Positions 1 through 11,559 of a stretch of DNA of 31,974 nucleotides are shown here, one piece after another. Both the position numbers and the translations under genes were made by a program. Origin of the DNA: an uncultured Pseudomonadota bacterium. GTDB lineage: Bacteria > Pseudomonadota > Alphaproteobacteria > Rs-D84. Below the pieces are notes generated by a model. The model was not told the DNA's origin and made no database searches. It was given only the letters and a program-made list of their open reading frames with translations. The stretch is taken from positions 1 to 31,974 of the forward strand of contig CALABO010000024.1 in assembly GCA_937885575.1 (NCBI GenBank), read 5' to 3'. Numbering within the stretch: position 1 is the stretch's first letter; each line of letters begins with the position of its first letter.

Positions 1-529
1 ATTCGATTAGTTTTTTTTTGACCTCGTCTTGGCAATCCTCAAGCAGAACTTCCCATGTTGATTGCGCCACGAGTAATTGATCTCGAGCTTCTTGAATTTC
101 CTTTTTTAATGCCTTGTATTCCCGATCATTGAGGGGGCGATCACGTGGGATATCAATCATTTGATAACTTCCTAATTCAACGGTTTCTTGACGCCAAAAC
201 CAACTAACCTTGGGTTTGAGCTTATCAGGAAGTTCGTTAAATTTCTGGAGATGACGATAGAAGTCAGAGGTTCTTAGCCCAAACTTTCTCGCAACGAAGG
301 TATATGGAACCGGATGCTCGATCCAAAAGTTGATTGCTTGAGTGATACGGTCACTATCGACTCGATGCCAAGTGGTTCGTAACCAAGAAAAATCATTGGC
401 GAAACAAAAATGCTGCCATGCCTCAACTGCACCTCGAGAGATGGCGAGATCTTTGGAAATGCTTGTGATGCTATGACCTTGAAGTAGAAGCTCTAAAGCT
501 TCAAATTTGATGTGAGCAGGTAATGACAT
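1..529 (-). CDS. IS3/IS150-type transposase OrfA, partial (3' end off the window)
   Basis: An open frame of 176 codons starts at ATG 529 (MSLPAHIKFEAL) and runs off the left edge without a stop. Two helix-turn-helix-like segments are visible, near residues 16-40 (ITSISKDLAISRGAVEAW) and 75-95 (TFVARKFGLRTSDFYRHL). A charged, Leu-containing segment that should form a coiled coil follows at the right edge. Two HTHs plus a coiled coil is the layout of OrfA in IS150-group IS3 elements, where it binds the terminal repeats and is fused to OrfB by frameshifting. OrfB would lie outside the window. Codon choice (CGA, CTT, TCA) is unlike the chromosomal genes to the right, consistent with a mobile gene. 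The family call rests on architecture only. Confidence 0.6.
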   Translation of the reverse strand, partial: MSLPAHIKFEALELLLQGHSITSISKDLAISRGAVEAWQHFCFANDFSWLRTTWHRVDSDRITQAINFWIEHPVPYTFVARKFGLRTSDFYRHLQKFNELPDKLKPKVSWFWRQETVELGSYQMIDIPRDRPLNDREYKALKKEIQEARDQLLVAQSTWEVLLEDCQDEVKKKLIE

Positions 530-549
530 TTGGACTCCATTTGTCCAAA
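529..549. repeat. Short inverted repeat at the transposase start codon
   Basis: TTTGGAC and GTCCAAA are separated by seven bases and overlap the start region of the transposase gene. IS elements often place such a hairpin at the start of the transposase gene to limit read-through translation. The outer IS boundary is probably near 553-561, but without the other end I cannot fix it. Confidence 0.35.
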
Positions 550-576
550 AAACCATTACCACCAGAAATTAGGCAA

Positions 577-623
577 GAAAAAAGCCTCAGTTGTCATTAT
601 CCCTGGATTGATCAACTGAGGCT
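577..623 (-). terminator. Rho-independent terminator of the rRNA operon
   Basis: On the minus strand an 11-bp perfect stem (AGCCTCAGTTG paired with CAACTGAGGCT, positions 583-593 and 613-623) is followed by six T residues. It lies just downstream of 5S and just before the IS. Confidence 0.85.
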
Positions 624-637
624 AAAGCAGAAGGTGA

Positions 638-754
638 GCTAAACGATGTCCTACTTTCACTGGAAATACAACCAACTATCATCGGCGCTAAGGCGTTTCA
701 CTGTCCTGTTCGGAATGGGAAGGAGTGGGACCACCTTGCTATGGTCGCTTGGCT
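638..754 (-). rRNA. rrf: 5S ribosomal RNA
   Basis: The minus strand carries recognisable 5S sequence: a loop with CCCATTCCGAACAG and the 3' arm GAAAGTAGGACATCG. The ends pair (AAGCGA with TCGTTT), which sets the limits to within a few bases. It is the last gene of the operon, about 120 bases beyond 23S. Confidence 0.85.
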
Positions 755-876
755 AAGCTTGTTGTTAAAAAGCTCGTCGCTTTCTAACGAATTCTTTACG
801 GTTAACAAAGCTTTGAGTTGTGTTACTTCTTCGATATTGGTCTTGAACCCCGAATCAGCAACAAGCTGTACGGTTA

Positions 877-3641
<2,765 letters not shown>

Positions 3642-3859
3642 TCTATGCTTGAAGAGAATGTCTTCGCGCACATCAAAATAACTTAAATGAGTTTTTAAGC
3701 ATTAGTTGATTCTTGCTATCTAATTGAATTATCACTTTCGTGATTACTCTGTTAGAAAGATTTTTGAGATTACGATGTTCTTCGAATCAAACAATCACAT
3801 TTCTGCGAAAATTTAATTCGAGACATAAAAACCGATTTACAATGTATTGCATAAAAGCA

Positions 3860-3894
3860 GATTCCATAGAATATTCCGTGGAATATCTGGAATC
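3860..3894. repeat. Imperfect palindrome in the rRNA spacer
   Basis: GATTCCA...GAATATTCC-GT-GGAATAT...TGGAATC folds into a nearly continuous stem about 16 bp long. In the transcript it would form a long hairpin and may be an RNase III site. Confidence 0.6.
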
Positions 3895-3956
3895 ATAAAC
3901 GATTAAAACTCGTTTCTGATTCCAACCTCATCAAAATCATTATCTGGAATTTTGTC

Positions 3957-3981
3957 CGCCTTCGCCCGATGGGCTACGGCG
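3957..3981. repeat. GC-rich hairpin in the AT-rich spacer
   Basis: CGCCTTCGCCC-GAT-GGGCTACGGCG folds into a stem with two mismatches. Its base composition contrasts sharply with the surrounding spacer, suggesting an inserted small repeat. Confidence 0.5.
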
Positions 3982-4023
3982 AGACACTCAAATTTCTTAA
4001 TTTGCGAAACAAATAACGAAATT

Positions 4024-4100
4024 TGGTGGGTCAGGAAGAACTCGAATCTTCGACCTTCGCTGTATCAGAGCGACATTCTAACCAACTGAACTACTGACCC
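4024..4100 (-). tRNA. ileT: tRNA-Ile (anticodon GAU), CCA encoded
   Basis: A 77-base cloverleaf: acceptor GGGTCAG with CTGACCC, D arm around GTTCAGTTGGTTAGAAT, anticodon stem TCGCT/AGCGA enclosing loop CTGATAC (anticodon GAT), T arm with TTCGAGT, discriminator A and encoded CCA. Its position between 16S and 23S is standard for tRNA-Ile(GAU). Confidence 0.97.
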
Positions 4101-4152
4101 AATCGTAAAAAATTCTGAAACAGGCAGTAATTCCGCTGATACCAGAATCTTT

Positions 4153-4186
4153 GTTCAAAAAGAGATATTCAGACAGTCGCATTCGG
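4153..4186 (-). repeat. 3' half of the 16S precursor processing stem
   Basis: This 34-base segment of the 16S-tRNA spacer is complementary, at about 27 of 34 positions, to the 16S leader at 5888-5921. Together they would form the long stem that closes pre-16S and is cut by RNase III. Confidence 0.7.
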
Positions 4187-4219
4187 ATTTGACCGTTTTC
4201 GTGATAACGGTATTCTCTA

Positions 4220-5724
<1,505 letters not shown>

Positions 5725-6043
5725 TAAAAAACCTGTGGTTTAAGTCCCGTGCATATAAAACAAAGCTGACATAAATCAGTTCGTCTTTACATATATATTC
5801 GCAAGACAAGTTTTAACGAGGTCTACTTTGTAAACCTACTACCTGTCTAGGATATGCACATTTGACTTAGTCAAAGTTTGGATATTTCCAAATTCAACTG
5901 TCTGCATATCCCTTCTTGAACATGACAATGATTTTTCAATCATATCATTTTTTTGATGAGCTGCTTTTATTCACAATATTGCGGAGATTCCGCGTTCCAG
6001 AGGTTAGATTTGCGCATTTCAAAACCGCCCTAACTTAGAAAGC
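5725..6043 (-). other. 16S leader region of the rRNA operon
   Basis: About 320 bases between the predicted transcription start and 16S, without a gene. It holds an inverted repeat GGATATGCA/TGCATATCC (5850-5858 and 5903-5911), a small TTGACTTAGTCAA palindrome near 5861-5873, and the 5' half of the 16S processing stem (5888-5921). I could not identify a convincing boxA antitermination site. Confidence 0.7.
5888..5921 (-). repeat. 5' half of the 16S precursor processing stem
   Basis: Its minus-strand RNA is complementary to the spacer segment 4153-4186 downstream of 16S, with about 27 of 34 positions matched. This is the expected geometry for the RNase III stem around 16S. Confidence 0.7.
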
Positions 6044-6049
6044 CCGCAT

Positions 6050-6078
6050 AGTATGAACTTAACTTCCAAAAAAGTCAA
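6050..6078 (-). promoter_or_regulatory. rRNA operon promoter
   Basis: The minus strand reads TTGACT (6073-6078), a 17-base spacer, then CATACT (6050-6055). It is followed by a GC-rich discriminator (ATGCGGGC), the usual mark of growth-rate and ppGpp-controlled rRNA promoters. The start of transcription should lie near 6043. Confidence 0.8.
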
Positions 6079-6241
6079 GCATTTTTTTAAGAATATTCTT
6101 TATTTTTTCGTGCGCGGCGAAAAATTTTCAAAAAACCGCAGAAAACCGGGACTTTTTATTTGGCCCACACAACAGGATTTTTTTCAAAAGTGTTGATTTT
6201 TCCATGTAAAAAATCGCAAAAATCCGATTCGAAACCGATTC

Positions 6242-6280
6242 GGAATTAGTGTTAGTGGTTAGTGTTAGTGGGTAGTGGAG
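6242..6280 (+). repeat. TTAGTG array, left half of inverted pair
   Basis: Degenerate tandem units of 6-7 bases (TTAGTG, GTTAGTG, GGTAGTG) begin with GGAATTAGTG. The mirror-image array at 6516-6549 also begins GGAATAGTG when read on the minus strand, so the two halves bracket a 300-base segment as an inverted repeat. No plus-strand gene ends here. Confidence 0.8.
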
Positions 6281-6326
6281 GACAAGAATCGTCATTTCGG
6301 CGAAGTCCCCCTTTACACACGGGAAG

Positions 6327-6349
6327 AAAAAACCCGCCCTTGCGGCGGG
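6327..6349 (-). terminator. Second rho-independent terminator after the cysteine-rich gene
   Basis: On the minus strand CCCGCC-GCAAG-GGCGGG is followed by six T residues. It lies about 195 bases beyond the stop of the large gene and would catch read-through before the rRNA promoter. Confidence 0.65.
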
Positions 6350-6368
6350 GTCGATGAGAACGTGCGAT

Positions 6369-6417
6369 GACGACACCCCGTCGGGTTTCACCCGCCACCC
6401 CTCTAGCCAGAGGGGAA
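6369..6417 (+). repeat. Palindromic module, copy 1
   Basis: It starts CGACACCCC, has a first hairpin (CGGGT-TTC-ACCCG), then the second hairpin CCCCTCT-AGCC-AGAGGGG followed by AA. The second hairpin is identical in all three copies, whereas the first keeps its pairing but not its sequence. Confidence 0.75.
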
Positions 6418-6446
6418 CCCGGACCGCAACAAGGATAAAAACAAAA

Positions 6447-6488
6447 TTCCCCTCTGGCTAGAGGGGTGCCCGCAGGGCGGGGTGTCGC
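6447..6488 (-). repeat. Palindromic module, copy 2 (inverted)
   Basis: Read on the minus strand it has CGACACCCC, hairpin GCCC-TGC-GGGC, then CCCCTCT-AGCC-AGAGGGG. It faces copy 1 at a distance of 29 bases, giving a paired arrangement like REP/BIME elements. Confidence 0.75.
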
Positions 6489-6490
6489 AC

Positions 6491-6515
6491 AAAAACGCGG
6501 GGCATTTGCCCCGCG
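6491..6515 (-). terminator. Rho-independent terminator of the cysteine-rich protein gene
   Basis: On the minus strand a perfect 9-bp stem (CGCGGGGCA with TGCCCCGCG) is followed by TTTTTG. It lies about 30 bases after the stop at 6544, just inside the TTAGTG array. Confidence 0.85.
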
Positions 6516-6549
6516 CACTAACCACTTACACTAACACTTACCACTATTC
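6516..6549 (-). repeat. TTAGTG array at the 3' end of the cysteine-rich gene
   Basis: On the minus strand the array reads TAGTGGTAAGTGTTAGTG and continues to GGTTAGTG. The stop codon TAG of the 1126-residue protein is the first TAG of the array. It is the inverted partner of 6242-6280. Confidence 0.8.
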
Positions 6550-9500
6550 CACGCTTATTTCGATAAGGTCGCCATAGGTACCGGCTTCGTCCGCACCGAT
6601 AAAGCAATAGATACTGCTACCAACTTCACGCATAAATGTTTCATATGCTTCGCGTTCGGCATCACTAAGGTTTGTCGATTGGATACTTTCGGTCAATTTG
6701 TATGCGCCATATCCAGCCGCCCCCGCACCAAGAACAGCACCCAAAAGATTTATTCCTTGGCGCTGAAAGTTATTGTCATAATTCGCCAATTGACCGCCAA
6801 AGTCTTCTACTTGGCTACATAAACTGCCCAAGTCCGCAACAACACTTTGACACGCATCACTTACCGCCGTTTCCGCGTTCGTGCACGCGGTATCTATGCT
6901 ATCTTTAGCCTTGCGGAAATTCTGCACAGCCTCATCAACATAAACATCTTTACCATCCTTCTTGGTTACAACACGTTGGTTAATAATCGCACTTGCCGCG
7001 TTCCGCATACCCATCGCAGCATTCAGTGCATCCTGGGCAGCATTTCGCGCTGTTGCAGGTTGGTTATCAAACGTAACAGGACAAGTCATCCCTGTGCAAC
7101 ACCCACCACTCTTTGCCTCGCAACGATACGTTGTCCAGTTGCTTCTGGCGGCGTTATACCTTCTAAGATACGTTGTGCAATTCGACGCGGCAATCATATT
7201 ACGGCTATTCTGTTGATCAGAGTTTCTGTTCCCCTGAATCAAACCACCCAGCAAATTACTGCTTTGCACCGCATTTGATAGGTATGCCCCACCCGCACCA
7301 CCAGCAATCACGCCACCAATCGTTGCCAAGATGCGATTACGTCTCTGTTTTTCCGCCAATGCATTTTGTTGATCGTCATTGGCACCACGAACCTTTCTTG
7401 TCGCAACTTTTTCGGCAATCGCTTCCAATTCTTTTTGTGGAATCCACGAACCACAGGTGAACACATCACCAACCGCGAAATACGTTGTTGCCCATTTCTG
7501 ACCTTCTTGTAACACAGATTGTATATCCGGGTCATCAGATTGCAACGTGACACGTGCACGACAGAACGAACCGTACAAATCGTTACTTGCTGCAAAGTCA
7601 CCCGCCTTTAACCCATTGGTTTGATAATCTTTCGGTACACGTCTATTTTTCAACTTTACCCACATATATGTACTGGACATATCTTTTTTACCCATTATGC
7701 CACCGGAATTTGCCGCCAAGCACATATTTTGTTCCTCGGTAATTTTGGCGTTGTATTTCGCTTGGGCTTCCAATTCAAGGTCCGCCATAACTTCTTGGAA
7801 CAATGTAGTAACTTCCATATTCAATTGGTACTCGTTAATACTTACATAATGTGGCGTATTGTATAAACAGCCATTTTCATCCATTGTACCACATTCGCGA
7901 ACTTCTAATTCGTTACATGCCGAAGTGCCAATCATACCGGACATGCTGCCACCACTACCAGATGTTCCGGTTGCACCACTCGCAACCGTGCAACCATCTT
8001 GTATTCTGTCAACTTCGACCGCCGTAGCTGTATACCCATCCTTGACCGCATCAACCCAGGCATCACGAACCGTTCCCTTATCGCCCCAACCTGTGTTATT
8101 GTTGCCATCTTGATATTTTACAATTTTTTGGATTTTCAAATGCTCGTCACATGCTGGCGACCCTTTGACCGCGGCAACACACAATCCACGAACAATTGTA
8201 AAGTCCAATACCCCGCCAACTTTGTTCATACTTTGATCAAATGTACTTTCATCCGTCGCATACGTATCGGTCATAACATCTGTCCGATTACGATAGCACT
8301 TTGTAAAGTCCGACCCACACATAGAACGTATACAACTGACCGCGGTGGTTCTGCATTCTTTGGCCATTTGTTCAATTGCCGCCGGGCTGTAATTTTGCCG
8401 CAACGATGCGTTCAAACGCGCAACAACACCAATCGGATCTTTTCCTGTGCTTTTTTCAGGGAATACTACACCAAAGGTTCCGTTATCAGAATACGCATAA
8501 TTGTATGTACCTGACCTTTCAGATGCCGCCGCAAATTGACAATTCGCATCTGTATTCACAATTGCTTCGCACCCAAGTTTAATTTCATTATAAGTATTGG
8601 ATGCATTTATCGAACATGTTGTTTGACCAGACGAAGTGCCAAGCCCACTACTTGTGAAACAGATGTTCGTAGACCCAAAAACCTTGGAATAACATGCCGA
8701 ACCAAGTCCGCCCCCACACGAACGCATTGCGCACGACATAACCGTATCGGTACAGGTATCTTTGGCTTTCTTGTCGAATTTTTCCAAGATTTTCGTCAAT
8801 TGATTTCCAACACGCTTTATGGTCGGCGATATTATATCGGCATAGACATCTTCGCGTTCTTCTTCGTCGATTAAATCCCTGGACGACGGTATGGTGCCGC
8901 CATTAACGGTCATGTGGCAATATTTATTTCCACCGATTGTATCGAAACATGCATTTTTGATATATTTCAAAACATTGGCCTTGCTAAGCGATTCGGCCAT
9001 CACTTCCGCCTGTTCAGGTGGTATGTTACGCCCATCGTTGATTGCGTCAACTATGTTAATCAAAACGGTGCTGCTGTTTTCCATACATTTATATGGGTTG
9101 GCACTGCACGCATTTAGCACGCATTGGTCCGCAACCTTGTAACAAGTCGAAACCGCGTTCACCGCCGCAAGTCCCGCACCTTCGGATATCATAACGCCAA
9201 GGCGGCTTGTTGACGATGGATTGCCCGCAGTATTCGCGGAACCAAACAATTCTATTTTGCCTTCTTCCTGACAACGGGCAAGCGTTGATTCGCAATAGAT
9301 TTTTTGTTTCTTGAATTCGGCGTTTGTGGTGCAAAGTTCGAAATCTTCGCCGCAAACATTATCTTTTTTCAAGCATGATGTATAACGTTTCACGCATGAC
9401 GATGTGTCAAGGCGGTTGCTGATGGCGCCGGCCTCGATAAACTGCCCCAGGATACTGCCGTCGGTTGGATAGACATATTCATCATTGGAATTCTTTGCCG

Positions 9501-9924
9501 CAAGGTTTGTCGTGCTGGTCGTGCCAAAAAGGGCGTTGATACCGGCCGATGTGCACTGTAACAAAACGCTGTTGCATTGCGGTTTTTTGGCATAGAATAA
9601 TTCTTTGGTTGTGCATTCTTCGAAATTGAAATCGCAGACGTCGCTGGCTTTGATGCACTCTGTGTATCTTTCGACACATTCGACCTCCTCCATTAGGGAA
9701 GATGTGGACGATGTTGTGGTGGTTGTGGTCGTTGTTGTGCCAGTCACTTTTAGTGTTGGCAACCGACGCGCCGCCGCAATGTTAGACGCACTTGCCACAC
9801 CAACCGATGGCGACACAGATATACGACCCGTCTTGTCCGTGGTGGTTTGACGCAACGCCGCCGACGCAGGCGCAACCACGCACAAAACCGGCAAAATTCC
9901 AATAATAGTAGTCAGAAATTTCAT
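6544..9924 (-). CDS. Very large exported cysteine-rich protein of unknown function
   Basis: 1126 residues; I do not recognise the family. A signal peptide (about residues 1-22, ending ASA) predicts export. A Thr/Ser-rich linker (61-76) follows. Two copies of a module at about 83-124 and 177-218 carry cysteines as C-x6-C-x6-C-x6-C-x12-C-x6-C, each ending near a LFG motif. Further along, at least three segments share C-x6-C-x4-C-x6/7-C (for example CRTTAVSCIRSMCGSDFTKC). Most cysteines are even in number per module, suggesting periplasmic or surface disulfides. Two Gly/Ala-rich hydrophobic stretches in the last quarter (TIGGVIAGGAGGAYL and LGAVLGAGAAGYGAY) look like glycine-zipper membrane segments. 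The start has a good ribosome site (AAAGGGGAAAGAG) and a -10 box TATAAT at 9951-9956. The gene stands alone between two repeat mosaics. It could be a surface or secretion-apparatus component, which is inference. Confidence 0.85.
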   Translation of the reverse strand: MKFLTTIIGILPVLCVVAPASAALRQTTTDKTGRISVSPSVGVASASNIAAARRLPTLKVTGTTTTTTTTTSSTSSLMEEVECVERYTECIKASDVCDFNFEECTTKELFYAKKPQCNSVLLQCTSAGINALFGTTSTTNLAAKNSNDEYVYPTDGSILGQFIEAGAISNRLDTSSCVKRYTSCLKKDNVCGEDFELCTTNAEFKKQKIYCESTLARCQEEGKIELFGSANTAGNPSSTSRLGVMISEGAGLAAVNAVSTCYKVADQCVLNACSANPYKCMENSSTVLINIVDAINDGRNIPPEQAEVMAESLSKANVLKYIKNACFDTIGGNKYCHMTVNGGTIPSSRDLIDEEEREDVYADIISPTIKRVGNQLTKILEKFDKKAKDTCTDTVMSCAMRSCGGGLGSACYSKVFGSTNICFTSSGLGTSSGQTTCSINASNTYNEIKLGCEAIVNTDANCQFAAASERSGTYNYAYSDNGTFGVVFPEKSTGKDPIGVVARLNASLRQNYSPAAIEQMAKECRTTAVSCIRSMCGSDFTKCYRNRTDVMTDTYATDESTFDQSMNKVGGVLDFTIVRGLCVAAVKGSPACDEHLKIQKIVKYQDGNNNTGWGDKGTVRDAWVDAVKDGYTATAVEVDRIQDGCTVASGATGTSGSGGSMSGMIGTSACNELEVRECGTMDENGCLYNTPHYVSINEYQLNMEVTTLFQEVMADLELEAQAKYNAKITEEQNMCLAANSGGIMGKKDMSSTYMWVKLKNRRVPKDYQTNGLKAGDFAASNDLYGSFCRARVTLQSDDPDIQSVLQEGQKWATTYFAVGDVFTCGSWIPQKELEAIAEKVATRKVRGANDDQQNALAEKQRRNRILATIGGVIAGGAGGAYLSNAVQSSNLLGGLIQGNRNSDQQNSRNMIAASNCTTYLRRYNAARSNWTTYRCEAKSGGCCTGMTCPVTFDNQPATARNAAQDALNAAMGMRNAASAIINQRVVTKKDGKDVYVDEAVQNFRKAKDSIDTACTNAETAVSDACQSVVADLGSLCSQVEDFGGQLANYDNNFQRQGINLLGAVLGAGAAGYGAYKLTESIQSTNLSDAEREAYETFMREVGSSIYCFIGADEAGTYGDLIEISVE

Positions 9925-9950
9925 TCTCTTTCCCCTTTTGGTATCGATTT

Positions 9951-9956
9951 ATTATA
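9951..9956 (-). promoter_or_regulatory. -10 box for the cysteine-rich protein gene
   Basis: TATAAT on the minus strand lies 26 bases before the start codon, leaving room for a short leader with a purine-rich ribosome site. No clear -35 is visible (only a T-run), so the assignment is tentative. Confidence 0.5.
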
Positions 9957-9986
9957 TCATACAAATTGGGTAAAAAAAAGGGAAAA

Positions 9987-10025
9987 GTGCAAGTGTGAGT
10001 GTAAGTGGTAGTGGGAAGTGTGAAT
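9987..10025 (+). repeat. Degenerate TTAGTG-like array upstream of the cysteine-rich gene
   Basis: Units such as GTGTGAGTGTAAGTGGTAGTG are more decayed than in the other arrays. It faces the inverted array pieces at 10077-10097 and 10131-10147. Confidence 0.65.
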
Positions 10026-10029
10026 GAAA

Positions 10030-10076
10030 CGACACCCCCCGGTGTTCCACACCGAACCCCTCTAGCCAGAGGGGAA
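10030..10076 (+). repeat. Palindromic module, copy 3
   Basis: CGACACCCC, then hairpin CGGTGT-TCC-ACACCG, then the invariant hairpin CCCCTCT-AGCC-AGAGGGG and AA. The first stem differs in sequence from copies 1 and 2 but is fully paired, which is compensatory change. Confidence 0.75.
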
Positions 10077-10147
10077 CTTTCACTAACCACTAATCACCCG
10101 TCGCGGCACGGCGCGCCGCGGTCGTGACGGACTTACACTAACACTTC
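10077..10147 (-). repeat. TTAGTG array with GC-rich palindrome at the 3' end of rluD
   Basis: On the minus strand GAAGTGTTAGTGTAAG (10131-10147) encodes the last residues and stop of RluD. A GC-rich imperfect palindrome follows (10098-10130, outer stem CCGTC/GACGG with GU pairs), and then TGATTAGTGGTTAGTG (10077-10097). The palindrome has no T-run after it, so it is not a standard terminator. Confidence 0.7.
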
Positions 10148-11083
10148 CCGCAATTCCAACATATCGTCGGGTAGGTTTGTTTTGAATTTCATTGGCGCGC
10201 CGGTTATCGGATGATTGAACTCTAAAATTTGGGCGTGCAGCATTTGACCGCTGTGCGTTTTTATAAATTCCAACAAATCTGGATTCTTAACCGACCCAAG
10301 GCGCGCCGACGCACGGCCATACACCCCATCGCACAAAACCGGAAAGCCATGCGATGACAAATGAACCCTGATTTGATGCGTGCGCCCAGTCATCAGCGTG
10401 CAACGAAATTCCGAAACGCCGTCACGTGGCCACGCATCCAAAACTTCGACAATTGTGTGTGCGGGTTTGCCGCCGGCCTTTACCATTGTCATCTTTTGCC
10501 GGTTGCGCGAAGACCGGGCGATATTGCCGGTTATGTCCGCGCCCGTCCAATTCGGAACGCCCCAAACGAACGCGATATATTTACGGATCAGATTATGCGC
10601 ACTAAAAGTTTTTACCAATTCGCGATATGCCGCATCGGACTTCGCCAGAACGACGACACCACTGGTATCTTTATCAAGTCGATGAACCACGCCCGGGCGT
10701 GTCGGGCCGCCAAGCGTGGACAGGTGCGTATGCGACAAAATGTTTTGGACCAGCGTTCCGGTTTTATTTCCCGCCGCCGGATACATCACAACGCCACGCG
10801 GTTTGTTCACAACGATTATGTCATCGTCTTCGTATAAAATTTCCAATTCAAGTTCGTCTGATATGTTATCTGTTGCTACATCTGTTTGCGCGGGCGGAAT
10901 TTCCACAATGATTTTATCACCCGCTTTTACTTTTTCAGAAAACTTTATACCCTTGCCATCGCGAGTGACAGTAAAACGCTGAATTTCACTGCGCGAAAAA
11001 GTCGGCAATTGCGATACCAAGAATTTATCCAACCGTATGCCGACCGATTCGCCCGCAACAATAAATTCGCGCGTGTCTGTCAT
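10133..11083 (-). CDS. rluD: 23S rRNA pseudouridine synthase, RluD/RluA family
   Basis: 316 residues, normal for the family. It converts specific uridines of 23S rRNA (in E. coli RluD: helix 69) to pseudouridine. An N-terminal S4 RNA-binding domain (about 15-70, RLDKFLVSQLPTFSRSEIQ) precedes the catalytic domain. The signature HRLDKDTSG is at 134-142 and its Asp137 is the catalytic residue. NKPRGVV and GRTHQIRVHL are also present. RluC and RluA share these motifs, so RluD is the best but not the only choice. The start lies two bases after the preceding gene's stop, so it ends the long pilin operon. Its last residues (EVLV) and stop come from the TTAGTG array, so the native C-terminus may have been altered. 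Confidence 0.88.
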   Translation of the reverse strand: MTDTREFIVAGESVGIRLDKFLVSQLPTFSRSEIQRFTVTRDGKGIKFSEKVKAGDKIIVEIPPAQTDVATDNISDELELEILYEDDDIIVVNKPRGVVMYPAAGNKTGTLVQNILSHTHLSTLGGPTRPGVVHRLDKDTSGVVVLAKSDAAYRELVKTFSAHNLIRKYIAFVWGVPNWTGADITGNIARSSRNRQKMTMVKAGGKPAHTIVEVLDAWPRDGVSEFRCTLMTGRTHQIRVHLSSHGFPVLCDGVYGRASARLGSVKNPDLLEFIKTHSGQMLHAQILEFNHPITGAPMKFKTNLPDDMLELREVLV

Positions 11084-11085
11084 AA

Positions 11086-11559
11086 TTACTTATACTCCCG
11101 CCATTCGGGGCCACGAACGCACTTTGAAAAATCTATATCCAATTCGCGGTCACCGGTCACGGGGCATTTTAGCAATCCAGTGCTTTCCGCCTGGTCTGCA
11201 TCGCGGGTGGCGTAACGCCATGTGAAACTTATTTCCGTTGGCGCATGCACGCAAACCAGCCGCAATGTCCCGGTTGACTGTTTATTCGGGCCAAGCCAGA
11301 TGCGAACACTGTCGGCCTCACCATAACATGGAAACGCGTCAAGGTAGTATAAAACAATTCCGCGCCCCACATCGGCGTTATTCCATTTGAAATTCCCAAC
11401 ATATTGGCGCAGTGGCAACCCGGTCAGTGCCGCCCAATCGGTTGTTGTTGAAAAAATGCTTACACGCGGCACCGGCGCAGGCGGCGTTGGTGTATCGTCC
11501 GCAACCGCGTTTAATGACAAAGCACCGGCAAAAATAAAAAGCAAAAATTTTTTCATCAT
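11086..11559 (-). CDS. Small exported protein of unknown function
   Basis: 157 residues with a clear signal peptide (MMKKFLLFIFAGALSLNAVA) and a Pro-rich start of the mature part. Four cysteines (in PCYGEAD, LVCVHAP, LKCPVTG, SKCVRG) could make two disulfides. I do not recognise the family. The start overlaps the previous stop by four bases (ATGA) and a GGAGG ribosome site lies seven bases before it. Being co-translated with the zinc-ribbon protein and downstream of three prepilins, it may serve the same surface structure, which is inference from position. Confidence 0.75.
   Translation of the reverse strand: MMKKFLLFIFAGALSLNAVADDTPTPPAPVPRVSIFSTTTDWAALTGLPLRQYVGNFKWNNADVGRGIVLYYLDAFPCYGEADSVRIWLGPNKQSTGTLRLVCVHAPTEISFTWRYATRDADQAESTGLLKCPVTGDRELDIDFSKCVRGPEWREYK

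Larger units (their letters stand above)
3642..4023 (-). other. Internal transcribed spacer between tRNA-Ile and 23S
   Basis: About 380 transcribed bases with no gene. There is no tRNA-Ala here, although tRNA-Ala commonly follows tRNA-Ile in proteobacterial operons. The spacer is AT-rich and holds two hairpins, listed separately. I see nothing else in it. Confidence 0.8.

Noticed and set aside
3642..4023. tRNA-Ala in the 16S-23S spacer
   Set aside because: Searched both strands by eye; no cloverleaf other than tRNA-Ile.
6252..6518. An 88-residue open frame with repeated PLARG
   Set aside because: It is a translation of the palindromic module and its inverted copy; no start signal and the frame is explained by the repeats.
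6242..6549. CRISPR array
   Set aside because: The repeated units are 6-7 bases and degenerate with no spacers of regular size; no cas gene is near.
9690..9745. Thr-rich tract as a phase-variable simple repeat
   Set aside because: The codons are mixed (ACA, ACC, ACG), so it is not a perfect repeat likely to slip, and a three-base unit would not change the frame.
6672..9850. Many plus-strand frames of 60-170 codons opposite the cysteine-rich gene
   Set aside because: Shadows of the long minus-strand frame; none has a signal or ribosome site that competes with it.
10098..10130. GC-rich palindrome after rluD as a rho-independent terminator
   Set aside because: No T-run follows on either strand and the stem has mismatches and GU pairs.
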